IMG/VR virus record: IMGVR_UViG_3300021960_000508 | Span: 1-23,854 of that record | Source: a virus | DNA length: 23,854 nucleotides | Reading direction: 5' to 3' (one strand) | Part shown: positions 1 through 5,492 of the stretch, in pieces | How positions within the stretch are numbered: the first letter of the stretch is position 1 | Layout of the letters: each line of letters starts with the position of its first letter | Translations under genes and position numbers: made by a program | The notes under the pieces: model-generated | What the model was told of the DNA's origin: nothing | The model's database searches: none | Seen by the model: only the letters and a program-made list of their open reading frames with translations

Positions 1-82
1 GAGAAAGAGAGAGAGCGTGTGAGTCGCTGTGCGATGGTTTAGCTTGTGCCTTGTGCTGGGTGATCCTATCCCGTGCGTGTGT

Positions 83-152
83 GGCTTGTTTGCCTTGGCG
101 TGTGTCTTTAAGAATAGAGCGGCGCAATGGGCTTGTTTACCTTGGCGTGTGT
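83..152 (+). repeat. 23-bp direct repeat, two copies
   Basis: Positions 83-105 and 130-152 are the same 23-bp unit with one difference (G at 92, A at 139). Each begins GGCTTGTTT and ends CCTTGGCGTGTGT. The start-to-start distance is 47 bp. Such repeats may be protein-binding sites of an origin or control region. Confidence 0.75.
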
Positions 153-191
153 ATTGGTGCTTGCTTCTTAATTGATGCACGCACGCGAAGC

Positions 192-220
192 GTTATGGGG
201 TCAGTCTCAATAAGTGTCAA
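192..220 (-). promoter_or_regulatory. Candidate leftward sigma70-like promoter
   Basis: On the minus strand TTGACA (220-215) is followed after 17 bp by CATAAC (197-192), which matches four of six positions of TATAAT. It would transcribe out of the left end of the window. The spacer contains one copy of the 13-bp inverted repeat. This is sequence matching only. Confidence 0.35.
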
Positions 221-310
221 CCTTTTAGGTGGCAAGGTGCTTTTCGTGCTTGTATACTAGATTATTAGGCAAGGCTAAATTGTGACAGTGAATGCGCCTT
301 ATTGAGACTG
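202..310. repeat. 13-bp inverted repeat, possible paired operator
   Basis: CAGTCTCAATAAG at 202-214 is the exact reverse complement of CTTATTGAGACTG at 298-310, with 83 bp between. On the minus strand the left copy lies exactly in the spacer between TTGACA (220-215) and CATAAC (197-192), where repressors commonly bind. The spacing is too long for a simple terminator. Confidence 0.6.
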
Positions 311-510
311 GTGCAATTTTGCTTTGCCTTGTCCTGGTTTGTTTGATTCTATCTCGCAAAAAAGTTTCGTTCCTTGTCCATTGGATTTGTGCGAGTTATG
401 GCTTCCATGCAAGAAATATTCAATTTAGGGCTTGCAAGGTTGGCGGCCTTGGCTAATTTGTTGCGTATCGCCTGCGGGCAAACAACCACAAACCATTAGA
501 AAACCGAACA

Positions 511-828
511 ATGATGCAAATCGTATTTAACAAATCAACCGGGCAATTTGCGACCGTTCCATCGCGCAATATTGCTTCCGCCATGTTTGGCATGGGAAAT
601 GCCGAGGGTTTCGACCGTGGAATGCCTGTCAACAGCCTGCCGCGCAACACCGTTGCCAAGCTTTCAGGCGCGGGCAAACTTGCCAAGCTTGAGATTATCG
701 CGCCCAATGGAGAAACCCTTCACCAATTCGGAGGACGTGTTCACCTTAAAGCCGAGGCCGAAAAAATCCGCCCATATGTTGCCAGCCTTCTAAATGAGAA
801 AAAAGGCGGCGCAATCGTCACGTTCTAA
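511..828 (+). CDS. Hypothetical early phage protein, 105 aa
   Basis: I do not recognise this protein. It is the first credible plus-strand gene, about 105 residues with mixed charge, no membrane segment and no obvious catalytic motif. The middle is rich in Gly, Ala and Lys (about residues 46-62) and the C-terminus reads GGAIVTF. Two ATG codons stand side by side (511 and 514), so either may be used. There is no Shine-Dalgarno sequence. An early leader variant (489-510, ATTAGAAAACCGAACA) precedes the start and resembles the leaders of several genes downstream. Position and leader suggest an early function such as host takeover or counter-defence; that is inference from context only. Confidence 0.7.
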   Translation: MMQIVFNKSTGQFATVPSRNIASAMFGMGNAEGFDRGMPVNSLPRNTVAKLSGAGKLAKLEIIAPNGETLHQFGGRVHLKAEAEKIRPYVASLLNEKKGGAIVTF

Positions 829-840
829 TCCAACACCCAA

Positions 841-859
841 ACAATAGAAAACACCGACA
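841..859 (+). promoter_or_regulatory. Early leader, divergent copy
   Basis: ATAGAAAACACCGACA directly precedes the ATG at 860. It differs by a few bases from the exact leader copies before 1156 and 2026. No Shine-Dalgarno sequence is present. Confidence 0.6.
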
Positions 860-1108
860 ATGAAAACATTCAAAGATATTCCTAGCGGCCAGTGTTACGG
901 GTTTATTCCAACTGGTATTGAGTCCATGATGGGAGGTTTCTCAAGAATCGACCAACTATCGAACGGGGTTGTCCGCGTCCACTATACAGACGGCACAAAA
1001 GAGGAGAGAGATGGCGCTGGCGTATGGGATCTCCCATCACTAGACAGGGAGTCAGTAAGCCTTTTCTCAATTTTGAGTTGGATTCAAGACGGGAGGGAAT
1101 CCCAATGA
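860..1108 (+). CDS. Hypothetical early protein, 82 aa
   Basis: I do not recognise the family. The 82-residue protein is soluble-looking. The stretch VVRVHYTDGTKEERDG (about residues 37-52) looks like a beta hairpin such as those in small SH3-like folds, but this is only an impression. It is followed by GVWDLPSLDRE and a short hydrophobic helix-like stretch, SLFSILSWI. The start is fixed by the repeated leader just upstream. About 47 bp of non-coding sequence separate it from the next gene. Confidence 0.65.
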   Translation: MKTFKDIPSGQCYGFIPTGIESMMGGFSRIDQLSNGVVRVHYTDGTKEERDGAGVWDLPSLDRESVSLFSILSWIQDGRESQ

Positions 1109-1135
1109 ACGCCTAATCGATCCACAAACACAAAC

Positions 1136-1158
1136 CACTAGAAAACACCGAAACAATG
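1136..1158 (+). repeat. Early leader repeat, exact copy 1
   Basis: This 23-bp sequence, with core TAGAAAACACCGAAACA and ending in the ATG at 1156, is identical to 2006-2028. It is A/C-rich, has no Shine-Dalgarno motif and places TAG 16 bases before the start codon. Related versions precede the genes at 511, 860 and 1613. Confidence 0.85.
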
Positions 1159-1530
1159 AAAATGACACTGACTACATACGACATCGCAGACGCGCTCTGC
1201 GCTGATCAATACGCAAATTGGAGCCGTGCCGGTGCGCTTGCCCTGGCTGAATGGCTGGAAGAGATGGAGGAATCCACAGGCGCGGAAACCGAGCTGGACG
1301 TGGTGGCCGTCCGCTGTGATTTCTCCGAATATGAAAGCTTGCAAGCGTGGGCGGCGGATTATTTCTCCGACATCAAGCAGGCATCCGATGCAATCGGATT
1401 TGATCTCGACATGGACGGAGAGACACCCGGACACGATGAGGAGGAACTGGTCGACATGATCCGCGAACATATCCAGGACAATGGACTCCTCATCGAATTT
1501 GATGGGGGCGTGATTGTATCCGCTTTTTAA
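1156..1530 (+). CDS. Strongly acidic early protein, 124 aa
   Basis: The protein has about 30 Asp/Glu against about five Lys/Arg, so its net charge is near -25. It looks like a small folded domain. It begins TLTTYDIADAL, has a helix ALALAEWLEEMEE (about residues 27-39), the strand AVRCDFSEYESLQ (about 51-63) and a C-terminal strand LLIEFDGGVIVSAF. Similar proteins with the AVRCDFSEY core occur as unknowns in other phage genomes, as I recall. Such charge is typical of DNA mimics that block restriction or other DNA-binding defences, but no known anti-restriction family is recognised. The start follows an exact leader repeat. Confidence 0.75.
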   Translation: MKMTLTTYDIADALCADQYANWSRAGALALAEWLEEMEESTGAETELDVVAVRCDFSEYESLQAWAADYFSDIKQASDAIGFDLDMDGETPGHDEEELVDMIREHIQDNGLLIEFDGGVIVSAF

Positions 1531-1547
1531 ATGGAGTTAATCGCCTA

Positions 1548-1574
1548 GCATGGCCAAGCCAGCCTTGGCCATGC
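1548..1574 (+). other. Strong hairpin between early genes
   Basis: GCATGGCCAAG (1548-1558) pairs perfectly with CTTGGCCATGC (1564-1574) around a 5-base loop (CCAGC). It lies 18 bases after the stop at 1530. No U-tract follows on either strand, so it is not a standard Rho-independent terminator. It may stabilise mRNA, pause polymerase or bind a protein. Confidence 0.7.
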
Positions 1575-1612
1575 AAGGCGGGAAACACCGCAAACCTAAA
1601 CACTGAAAAACA

Positions 1613-1957
1613 ATGAAAACGAAACAAGCACCGATAGAATACAAGGCAGACTGTGAGGGAGGCTTGTGCTCTCTTTTAATCCACAAAGAAGCCAAGCCGC
1701 AAAACCTGCTTGATTCCTGCCTTCTCTGGTCTGCTCAAACTGGAGGGACAATCCATGACTTCATGCCTAGACTGGGTGTGTCACTTGATGGTTGGGATGG
1801 ACATGGAGCTTGGTGGAACATTCGCCTAGATGATATAACGATTGCCAAAGTGTGCTCAGATGAGAAGCCAGTTATTGAGCCTGGCCTGCAAGCAAGGTTT
1901 CATCTAGTCCCCGTGTCTGCAATTGCAACATACGTCCGCAGAGAGGAGGAATACTAA
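1613..1957 (+). CDS. Hypothetical early protein, 114 aa
   Basis: I do not recognise the family. The protein carries three cysteines in the first half (ADCEGGLCSLL and LLDSCLLWS) and a Gly/Trp-rich centre (SLDGWDGHGAWWNIRLDD, about residues 57-74), which suggests a compact mostly beta fold. It ends with VRREEEY. The leader AAACACTGAAAAACA before the ATG resembles the other early leaders and no Shine-Dalgarno sequence is seen. The final TAA overlaps an ATG at 1957 (TAATG). After the stop, another frame reads on for 14 residues (NDEIAEAIETFKDI) before a stop at 2001-2003, perhaps a remnant of a longer C-terminus or of a lost gene. Confidence 0.65.
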   Translation: MKTKQAPIEYKADCEGGLCSLLIHKEAKPQNLLDSCLLWSAQTGGTIHDFMPRLGVSLDGWDGHGAWWNIRLDDITIAKVCSDEKPVIEPGLQARFHLVPVSAIATYVRREEEY

Positions 1958-2005
1958 TGACGAAATTGCCGAGGCGATTGAAACCTTCAAAGACATTCAT
2001 TAGAA

Positions 2006-2028
2006 CACTAGAAAACACCGAAACAATG
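2006..2028 (+). repeat. Early leader repeat, exact copy 2
   Basis: Identical over 23 bp to 1136-1158, ending at the ATG at 2026. The identity stops just after the start codon, so the conserved unit is a 5' leader and not a duplicated gene end. This supports 2026 as the start. Confidence 0.85.
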
Positions 2029-2271
2029 CAAATTGACAGCAGCGCGATTCATGGGCGCAAATCCCGAACAGATCGTTGCCAAGCCAAAATCACAATGCCA
2101 ACCCGTGAAAAGGCTCAGGCATTGGGGATAGCCTGGACGCGAAAAACACTAACTGGCCATTCTATTTCGCCGGCAATGGATGATGGAAGCTCAACTGTGA
2201 CCATTTACGACATATTGCCAGAGGATAAGCCCTGGCTTGAAGAAACCGCCAACCATATCGCCAACCAATGA
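2026..2271 (+). CDS. Hypothetical early protein, 81 aa
   Basis: I do not recognise this protein. I start it at 2026 because the exact leader repeat lies directly upstream. The frame is open from an ATG at 1957, and AGAGGAGGA precedes that ATG, but the extra 23 residues would be partly a translation of the leader itself. The 81-residue product has a basic N-terminal part (IHGRKSRTDRC), a Thr/Arg-rich middle and an acidic C-terminus (ILPEDKPWLEETANHI). Its stop overlaps the next ATG by ATGA, which suggests translational coupling. Confidence 0.6.
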   Translation: MQIDSSAIHGRKSRTDRCQAKITMPTREKAQALGIAWTRKTLTGHSISPAMDDGSSTVTIYDILPEDKPWLEETANHIANQ

Positions 2272-2624
2272 AAACAATGAAAACGAAAACAGAAACACTC
2301 CAAATCAATGGGCGGCTTTTTGTCGCCAATGACGCAGCAATGATTGCAACCCTTTTCCAAGGTGGCGCAACTGCGTCCGGATACTTCAAACAATACAAGC
2401 GCGGAATTGAATTGCGGGACATACAGGGGGAGCCTTTCGCCTTCCTTTGCGCTAACTCGCCAAGTTCTCCATTCTGGGTTAGCGCATACAAGACAAGCGC
2501 GGGGAAAACCCGTTACAGTTACGGATTCTCGTCCGTGGACGCGGCTAGGCTGGGTCTGGATGTCATGCAACCCGCCGCCGCAAGGGAGAAGGCCAAGCAA
2601 GTATGGGAGGAGGCAAACGCATGA
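2268..2624 (+). CDS. Hypothetical early protein, 118 aa
   Basis: The family is unknown to me. The first ATG (2268) overlaps the previous stop. A second ATG at 2277 has the context GAAAACAATGAAAACG, which resembles the leader of the gene at 1613, so the true start may be 2277 (115 aa). The protein reads as alternating strands and short helices: LQINGRLFVANDAAMIATLF, then GIELRDIQGEPFAFLC, then SPFWVSAYKTSAGKTRYSYGF, ending in a helix rich in Ala and Lys. No catalytic motif or membrane segment is evident. The small membrane protein that follows overlaps its stop. Confidence 0.65.
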   Translation: MKTMKTKTETLQINGRLFVANDAAMIATLFQGGATASGYFKQYKRGIELRDIQGEPFAFLCANSPSSPFWVSAYKTSAGKTRYSYGFSSVDAARLGLDVMQPAAAREKAKQVWEEANA

Positions 2625-2827
2625 ATCGTAAACGCAAACACCCATTGGAGGCGCAATCTGACAGCGATTGGGCTTGCGGCCTTTTCATCGTGGCAACGTG
2701 CATCCTCTGCGCTTTCCTGGTCGCCCTTCCTTCCATGTCTCGCGCACGTTTTAGCGTGCCGAGTGAGCTTGAACGGGAGCCGGTCGAAAATACGCAAACC
2801 CATTCCGAAAAGGCTAAAAAGCCTTAA
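2621..2827 (+). CDS. Small single-span membrane protein, 68 aa
   Basis: The start at 2621 overlaps the previous stop (ATGA) and has GGGAGGAGG about ten bases upstream. The basic N-terminus (MNRKRKHP) is followed by one hydrophobic segment, about residues 22-43 (CGLFIVATCILCAFLVALP), and a hydrophilic C-terminus. By the positive-inside rule the N-terminus should be cytoplasmic. The function is unknown; early membrane peptides of phages include superinfection-exclusion and host-takeover factors. The C-terminal stretch SELEREPVENT is encoded by DNA sharing a 16-bp word with the gene at 3606. Confidence 0.65.
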   Translation: MNRKRKHPLEAQSDSDWACGLFIVATCILCAFLVALPSMSRARFSVPSELEREPVENTQTHSEKAKKP

Positions 2828-2889
2828 ATCAATAAAAACTCAATAAACCATTTACAAAAGGCGGGAGACCGTCTAAAAAACTTGAACCT

Positions 2890-3225
2890 ATGAATCACAA
2901 CGAAGCATTTAACACGCTTCTCGACATCGTTTGCCAATGGTATCCGGTGACACGGGAGGACATCACAAACAGGGCAAGGCGGACGCATGACGTGACCACG
3001 GCCAGAAACATTGCCGCAGCTTGCTGGTCGAATGCCAATAGCCTAATTGACACGGCCAAGCGTTTCGGCTGGAAGTCCTCGGCCAGCACGATCCGCGCAC
3101 GGGAACGGGCAAATGCTCTGGCCGATATGCCAAGCCATGCCTATCGAATCGAAAAGATTGTAAACGAATTGCAACAAGAATTGCCTTGGCTTTGCCTTGG
3201 CACGGAAGGAGGAGACAATGAGTAG
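2890..3225 (+). CDS. DnaA domain IV-like DNA-binding protein
   Basis: Residues about 12-75 align by eye with the C-terminal DNA-binding domain of bacterial DnaA. VCQWYPVTREDI matches the first helix, RRTHDVTTARNIAAAC matches the RSR..ARQIAMYLA block, and FGWKSSASTIRARERAN matches the FGGRDHTTVLHACRKI recognition segment. No AAA+ domain is present: at 111 residues it is a free domain IV. Known domain IV binds the DnaA box. A stand-alone version could mark the phage origin, compete with host DnaA, or act as a regulator. The next gene overlaps its end by eight bases. Confidence 0.7.
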   Translation: MNHNEAFNTLLDIVCQWYPVTREDITNRARRTHDVTTARNIAAACWSNANSLIDTAKRFGWKSSASTIRARERANALADMPSHAYRIEKIVNELQQELPWLCLGTEGGDNE

Positions 3226-3421
3226 CTCCGAAACCATGAAGCTGTGGCGGGAGCTTGTCACCAGCAAGCAATCCGTGGAGGAAATTGCCTTGCGTATGTC
3301 CGACCTGTGCCGTTATCTTGAATACCAGCGGGACGAAGCGAGGATTGAAGCTAGGCGATATCGTGCCTTGCATTGTGCCGGGGAGCATGAGCCACCATTT
3401 ACCTGGGAGGGCAAGGAATGA
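3218..3421 (+). CDS. Small helical protein, 67 aa
   Basis: I start this at 3218 because GGAAGGAGGAG lies just upstream, inside the end of the DnaA-IV-like gene, which it overlaps by eight bases. The product is mostly helical and charged: SVEEIALRMSDLCRYLEYQRDEARIEARRYRAL (about residues 19-51) reads as one long amphipathic helix. The tail is hydrophilic (GEHEPPFTWEGKE). I know of no family. Its close coupling suggests that it is made together with the DNA-binding protein before it, and the next gene overlaps its stop by ATGA. Confidence 0.6.
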   Translation: MSSSETMKLWRELVTSKQSVEEIALRMSDLCRYLEYQRDEARIEARRYRALHCAGEHEPPFTWEGKE

Positions 3422-3609
3422 GAGCCAGCAAAGCAACGCAAGAGCTGATCCTTTGGAACTATCGGCACAATGTAGCGCAAGCACGCTCTAAAAAGCTGAA
3501 ACAGTTTGCCGAGGAGCAGCTTGCCCAATATGAACGGGAGCTAGCTAAAAGGCGGCAACCTAAAAAGGAAAACCCATTTACACGCTTTGAACAAGCACTA
3601 GCACAATGA
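3418..3609 (+). CDS. Small Lys-rich coiled-coil protein, 63 aa
   Basis: This 63-residue protein overlaps its neighbours by four bases at both ends. Residues about 20-45 (ARSKKLKQFAEEQLAQYERE) look like a coiled coil and the rest is basic. The ERELAKR segment is encoded by 3531-3550, which matches 3710-3729 in the next-but-one overlapping gene at 19 of 20 bases. That suggests local duplication. The function is unknown. Confidence 0.6.
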   Translation: MRASKATQELILWNYRHNVAQARSKKLKQFAEEQLAQYERELAKRRQPKKENPFTRFEQALAQ

Positions 3610-3794
3610 CAACGGAAACCCAAATGCTGATTTACCAGCACGAAAACACGCACCCACTAGCCACGCGCAGCCTGGTTTATCAGGAACTCGCTAAAAGAGC
3701 CAAAGAGCTTGAACGGGAGCTGGCTAAAAAGGACGAACTCATAGCCCAAATGGAAAAGGGCTTTATCATTGAATCACGAACCCACGAACACTAA
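3606..3794 (+). CDS. Small coiled-coil protein, 62 aa
   Basis: The gene starts inside the previous stop (ATGA) and ends on the first base of the next start (TAATG). Residues about 22-50 (LVYQELAKRAKELERELAKK and beyond) form a likely two-stranded coiled coil. It shares the ELEREL/ERELAK module at DNA level with the genes at 3418 and 2621. No Shine-Dalgarno sequence precedes it, so coupled translation is likely. The function is unknown. Confidence 0.6.
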   Translation: MTTETQMLIYQHENTHPLATRSLVYQELAKRAKELERELAKKDELIAQMEKGFIIESRTHEH

Positions 3795-4042
3795 TGAAAA
3801 TACACGCATTGTTTCACGATGAAGACGGCTGTCGGGAATTACTGGCAGAGGGCATTTATCACAAGGCAGACCCCGGAGGCTGGCTTGATGGCAAACGATC
3901 CGAGCCACCAATGGAGGCATATATCGAGGTGACCGACATCACCAATCCCGAAGGTGGGAGCGAGTATTGCGAGGAGCTTGAGGTTCCGGCCCGTGCTGCG
4001 CTCTGGGAGCAAGTAGAAACCGAACCTGCGGAGGACTGGTAA
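3794..4042 (+). CDS. Acidic hypothetical protein, 82 aa
   Basis: I do not recognise this protein. It is acidic, begins MKIHALFHDEDGCRELL, has a Gly/Pro-rich middle (KADPGGWLDGKRSEPPMEAY) followed by a strand IEVTDI, and ends in an acidic tail (EQVETEPAEDW). The start shares one base with the previous stop. Its stop shares one base with the methyltransferase start, with GCGGAGGA upstream of that start, so it is probably translated as a pair with the methyltransferase. A role as partner or regulator of the enzyme is possible but not shown. Confidence 0.6.
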   Translation: MKIHALFHDEDGCRELLAEGIYHKADPGGWLDGKRSEPPMEAYIEVTDITNPEGGSEYCEELEVPARAALWEQVETEPAEDW

Positions 4043-4794
4043 TGCAACCGTATTACGAACACAAAGGAATCACCATCTACAACTGCGATGCACGGGAGGG
4101 ATTGGAATCTGTCGGGAGGTTTGATGCCACCATTACGTCACCACCTTATAACCTGAATACACGGGTAAACAAAAATCGTGAATACATTTCTCGGCAGGTC
4201 ATCCCGACTGAGTTCAGTTCAAAATATGATGGATACGATGACAACTTACACCCAGAAGATTACTTTTCGATGACCAACCATGTTTTAGAGCTTTGTCTGG
4301 CCGCTTGCACCAGTGTCTTTTGGAACATTCAACTTGCTACCGGAAACAAGCCGGCCATTGCTCAACTAATTGGGCAGCACGCCCACTTGCTAAAAGAAAT
4401 AGCTATATGGGACAAAGGCCACTCCCAGCCAGCAATGAAAGACGGGGTGATGAACTCCGTGTTTGAATTTGTATTGATATTTAGCAATGACGATCCAAGC
4501 ACGAGGCAATTTAAGGGATGCGGGTTTGATCGAGGGACTTTAGACAATGTTTGGCGGCTGCAAAAGGGCCGCAGTATTGACCCAGACCATAAGGCCGCGT
4601 TTCCTCCCGCGCTTGTTGATAGGTGTTTGCAGTTACAACCAAGCAAGCGCGTGTTAGACCCATTCATGGGGACAGGAACCACGCTTGACGTTGCCAGAAC
4701 GATGGGGGCCGAGGCTGTGGGATTTGAAATCTCGGAAAGGTATTGCGAGGCCGCAGCCAAAAGGCTTTCACAAGAAGTCATGGACTTTACGTAA
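4042..4794 (+). CDS. Beta-class DNA methyltransferase (N6-A or N4-C)
   Basis: The enzyme transfers methyl from S-adenosylmethionine to a base amino group in DNA. The catalytic motif TSPPYN is at residues 32-37. The AdoMet-binding motif DPFMGTGTT is near the C-terminus, about 206-214, followed by GFEISERYCEAA. This order (motif IV before motif I) defines the beta class. SPPY is common in N4-cytosine enzymes but also occurs in N6-adenine enzymes, so the target is open. At 250 residues it is short, with a small target-recognition region between the motifs. No restriction endonuclease is adjacent, so it is an orphan that probably protects phage DNA or regulates. Confidence 0.92.
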   Translation: MQPYYEHKGITIYNCDAREGLESVGRFDATITSPPYNLNTRVNKNREYISRQVIPTEFSSKYDGYDDNLHPEDYFSMTNHVLELCLAACTSVFWNIQLATGNKPAIAQLIGQHAHLLKEIAIWDKGHSQPAMKDGVMNSVFEFVLIFSNDDPSTRQFKGCGFDRGTLDNVWRLQKGRSIDPDHKAAFPPALVDRCLQLQPSKRVLDPFMGTGTTLDVARTMGAEAVGFEISERYCEAAAKRLSQEVMDFT

Positions 4795-4850
4795 AAATAA
4801 TGAACTTTAACCTTGAACCAGAGCCAACTAAAAACTAAAACAACCACGAT

Positions 4851-5492
4851 ATGAACACCGAACCAACACAAGCAGCCAGCGAGCTGGCTAGAATACAGCG
4901 GGAGCTAAAAGCACCCAAAAATCAATACAACTCCTTCGGGAAGTATAAATACCGCGCCTGTGAAGACATCCTAGAGGGTGTCAAAAAGGTAAAAGGAGAT
5001 TGCTCCGTAGTCATTCAAGATGACATCCACTTTATTGAGGGTCGATTCTATGTGAAGGCCACGGCTGTCTTGCTTGCCCCGGATGGCAGCAGCGTTAAGT
5101 CCACCGCATTTGCGCGTGAGTCGCAGGACAAGAAGGGCATGGATGCAGCGCAGGTAACGGGGGCGACTAGCTCCTACGCACGCAAGTATGCACTCAATGG
5201 CCTGTTTGCTATTGATGACACCAAGGACGATGATGCCGAGGGAACCGGAGAGGACACCGTGGCGATCATTGAACCTAAGACCGCCAATCAAATCCGCAAG
5301 GACTTGGAAGAACTGGGCGCAGACATCGAAGGCTTTGAGAAATACATGGGTTGCACGATTGACGAAATCACAACCGACAAACTGGCCAAAGCTAACTCGG
5401 CCATCGCAGCCAAGCGCAAAAAGGCAGCAGCCGAACCTAAAAAGAGCGCAATCGACAAGCTCGCAGAAATGGCAGAGGAGGCAGACGCATGA
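4851..5492 (+). CDS. erf: ERF family single-strand annealing protein
   Basis: ERF proteins bind single-stranded DNA and anneal complementary strands in phage recombination. Residues 1-125 carry the ERF core: an N-terminal helix ELARIQRELK, KYKYRACEDILEGVK (31-45), and the signature DAAQVTGATSSYARKYALNG (98-117). An acidic linker (DDTKDDDAEGTGED) leads to a small helical domain (about 144-185), TANQIRKDLEELGADIEGFE, and a Lys-rich end. The length of 213 residues is normal. Neighbours are a YqaJ-type exonuclease overlapping by four bases and then an SSB, the classic set for exonuclease-driven annealing. No Shine-Dalgarno sequence is present; the leader is A/C-rich. Confidence 0.92.
   Translation: MNTEPTQAASELARIQRELKAPKNQYNSFGKYKYRACEDILEGVKKVKGDCSVVIQDDIHFIEGRFYVKATAVLLAPDGSSVKSTAFARESQDKKGMDAAQVTGATSSYARKYALNGLFAIDDTKDDDAEGTGEDTVAIIEPKTANQIRKDLEELGADIEGFEKYMGCTIDEITTDKLAKANSAIAAKRKKAAAEPKKSAIDKLAEMAEEADA

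Larger units (their letters stand above)
1..510. other. Left non-coding control region
   Basis: I see no convincing gene here. One open frame at 51-260 has no recognisable domain and runs through repeats, so I treat it as chance. The first part is G/T-rich with GA and GT runs. It contains a 23-bp direct repeat, a 13-bp inverted repeat, an imperfect 16-bp inverted repeat (267-282 with 314-329) and promoter-like hexamers on both strands. The region precedes the first plus-strand gene. It is the best candidate in the window for a divergent promoter/operator region or a replication origin, but nothing visible separates these options. Confidence 0.5.

Noticed and set aside
51-260. Open frame of 69 codons on the plus strand
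   Set aside because: It runs through a 23-bp direct repeat in different reading phases, has no recognisable domain and no clear start context.
202-329. Two interlocking inverted repeats that could form an RNA pseudoknot
   Set aside because: The second pair (267-282 with 314-329) is imperfect and the loops are long; an operator explanation of the 13-mer is simpler.
2810-2825. Short hairpin AAGGCT-AAAA-AGCCTT at the end of the membrane protein gene
   Set aside because: The stem is only six pairs and no U-tract follows, so a terminator call is not supported.
3181-3202. Tandem TTGCCTTGGC words resembling those at 83-152
   Set aside because: At 3181-3202 they encode LPWLCLG inside the DnaA-IV-like gene and match the left repeats only over about ten bases.
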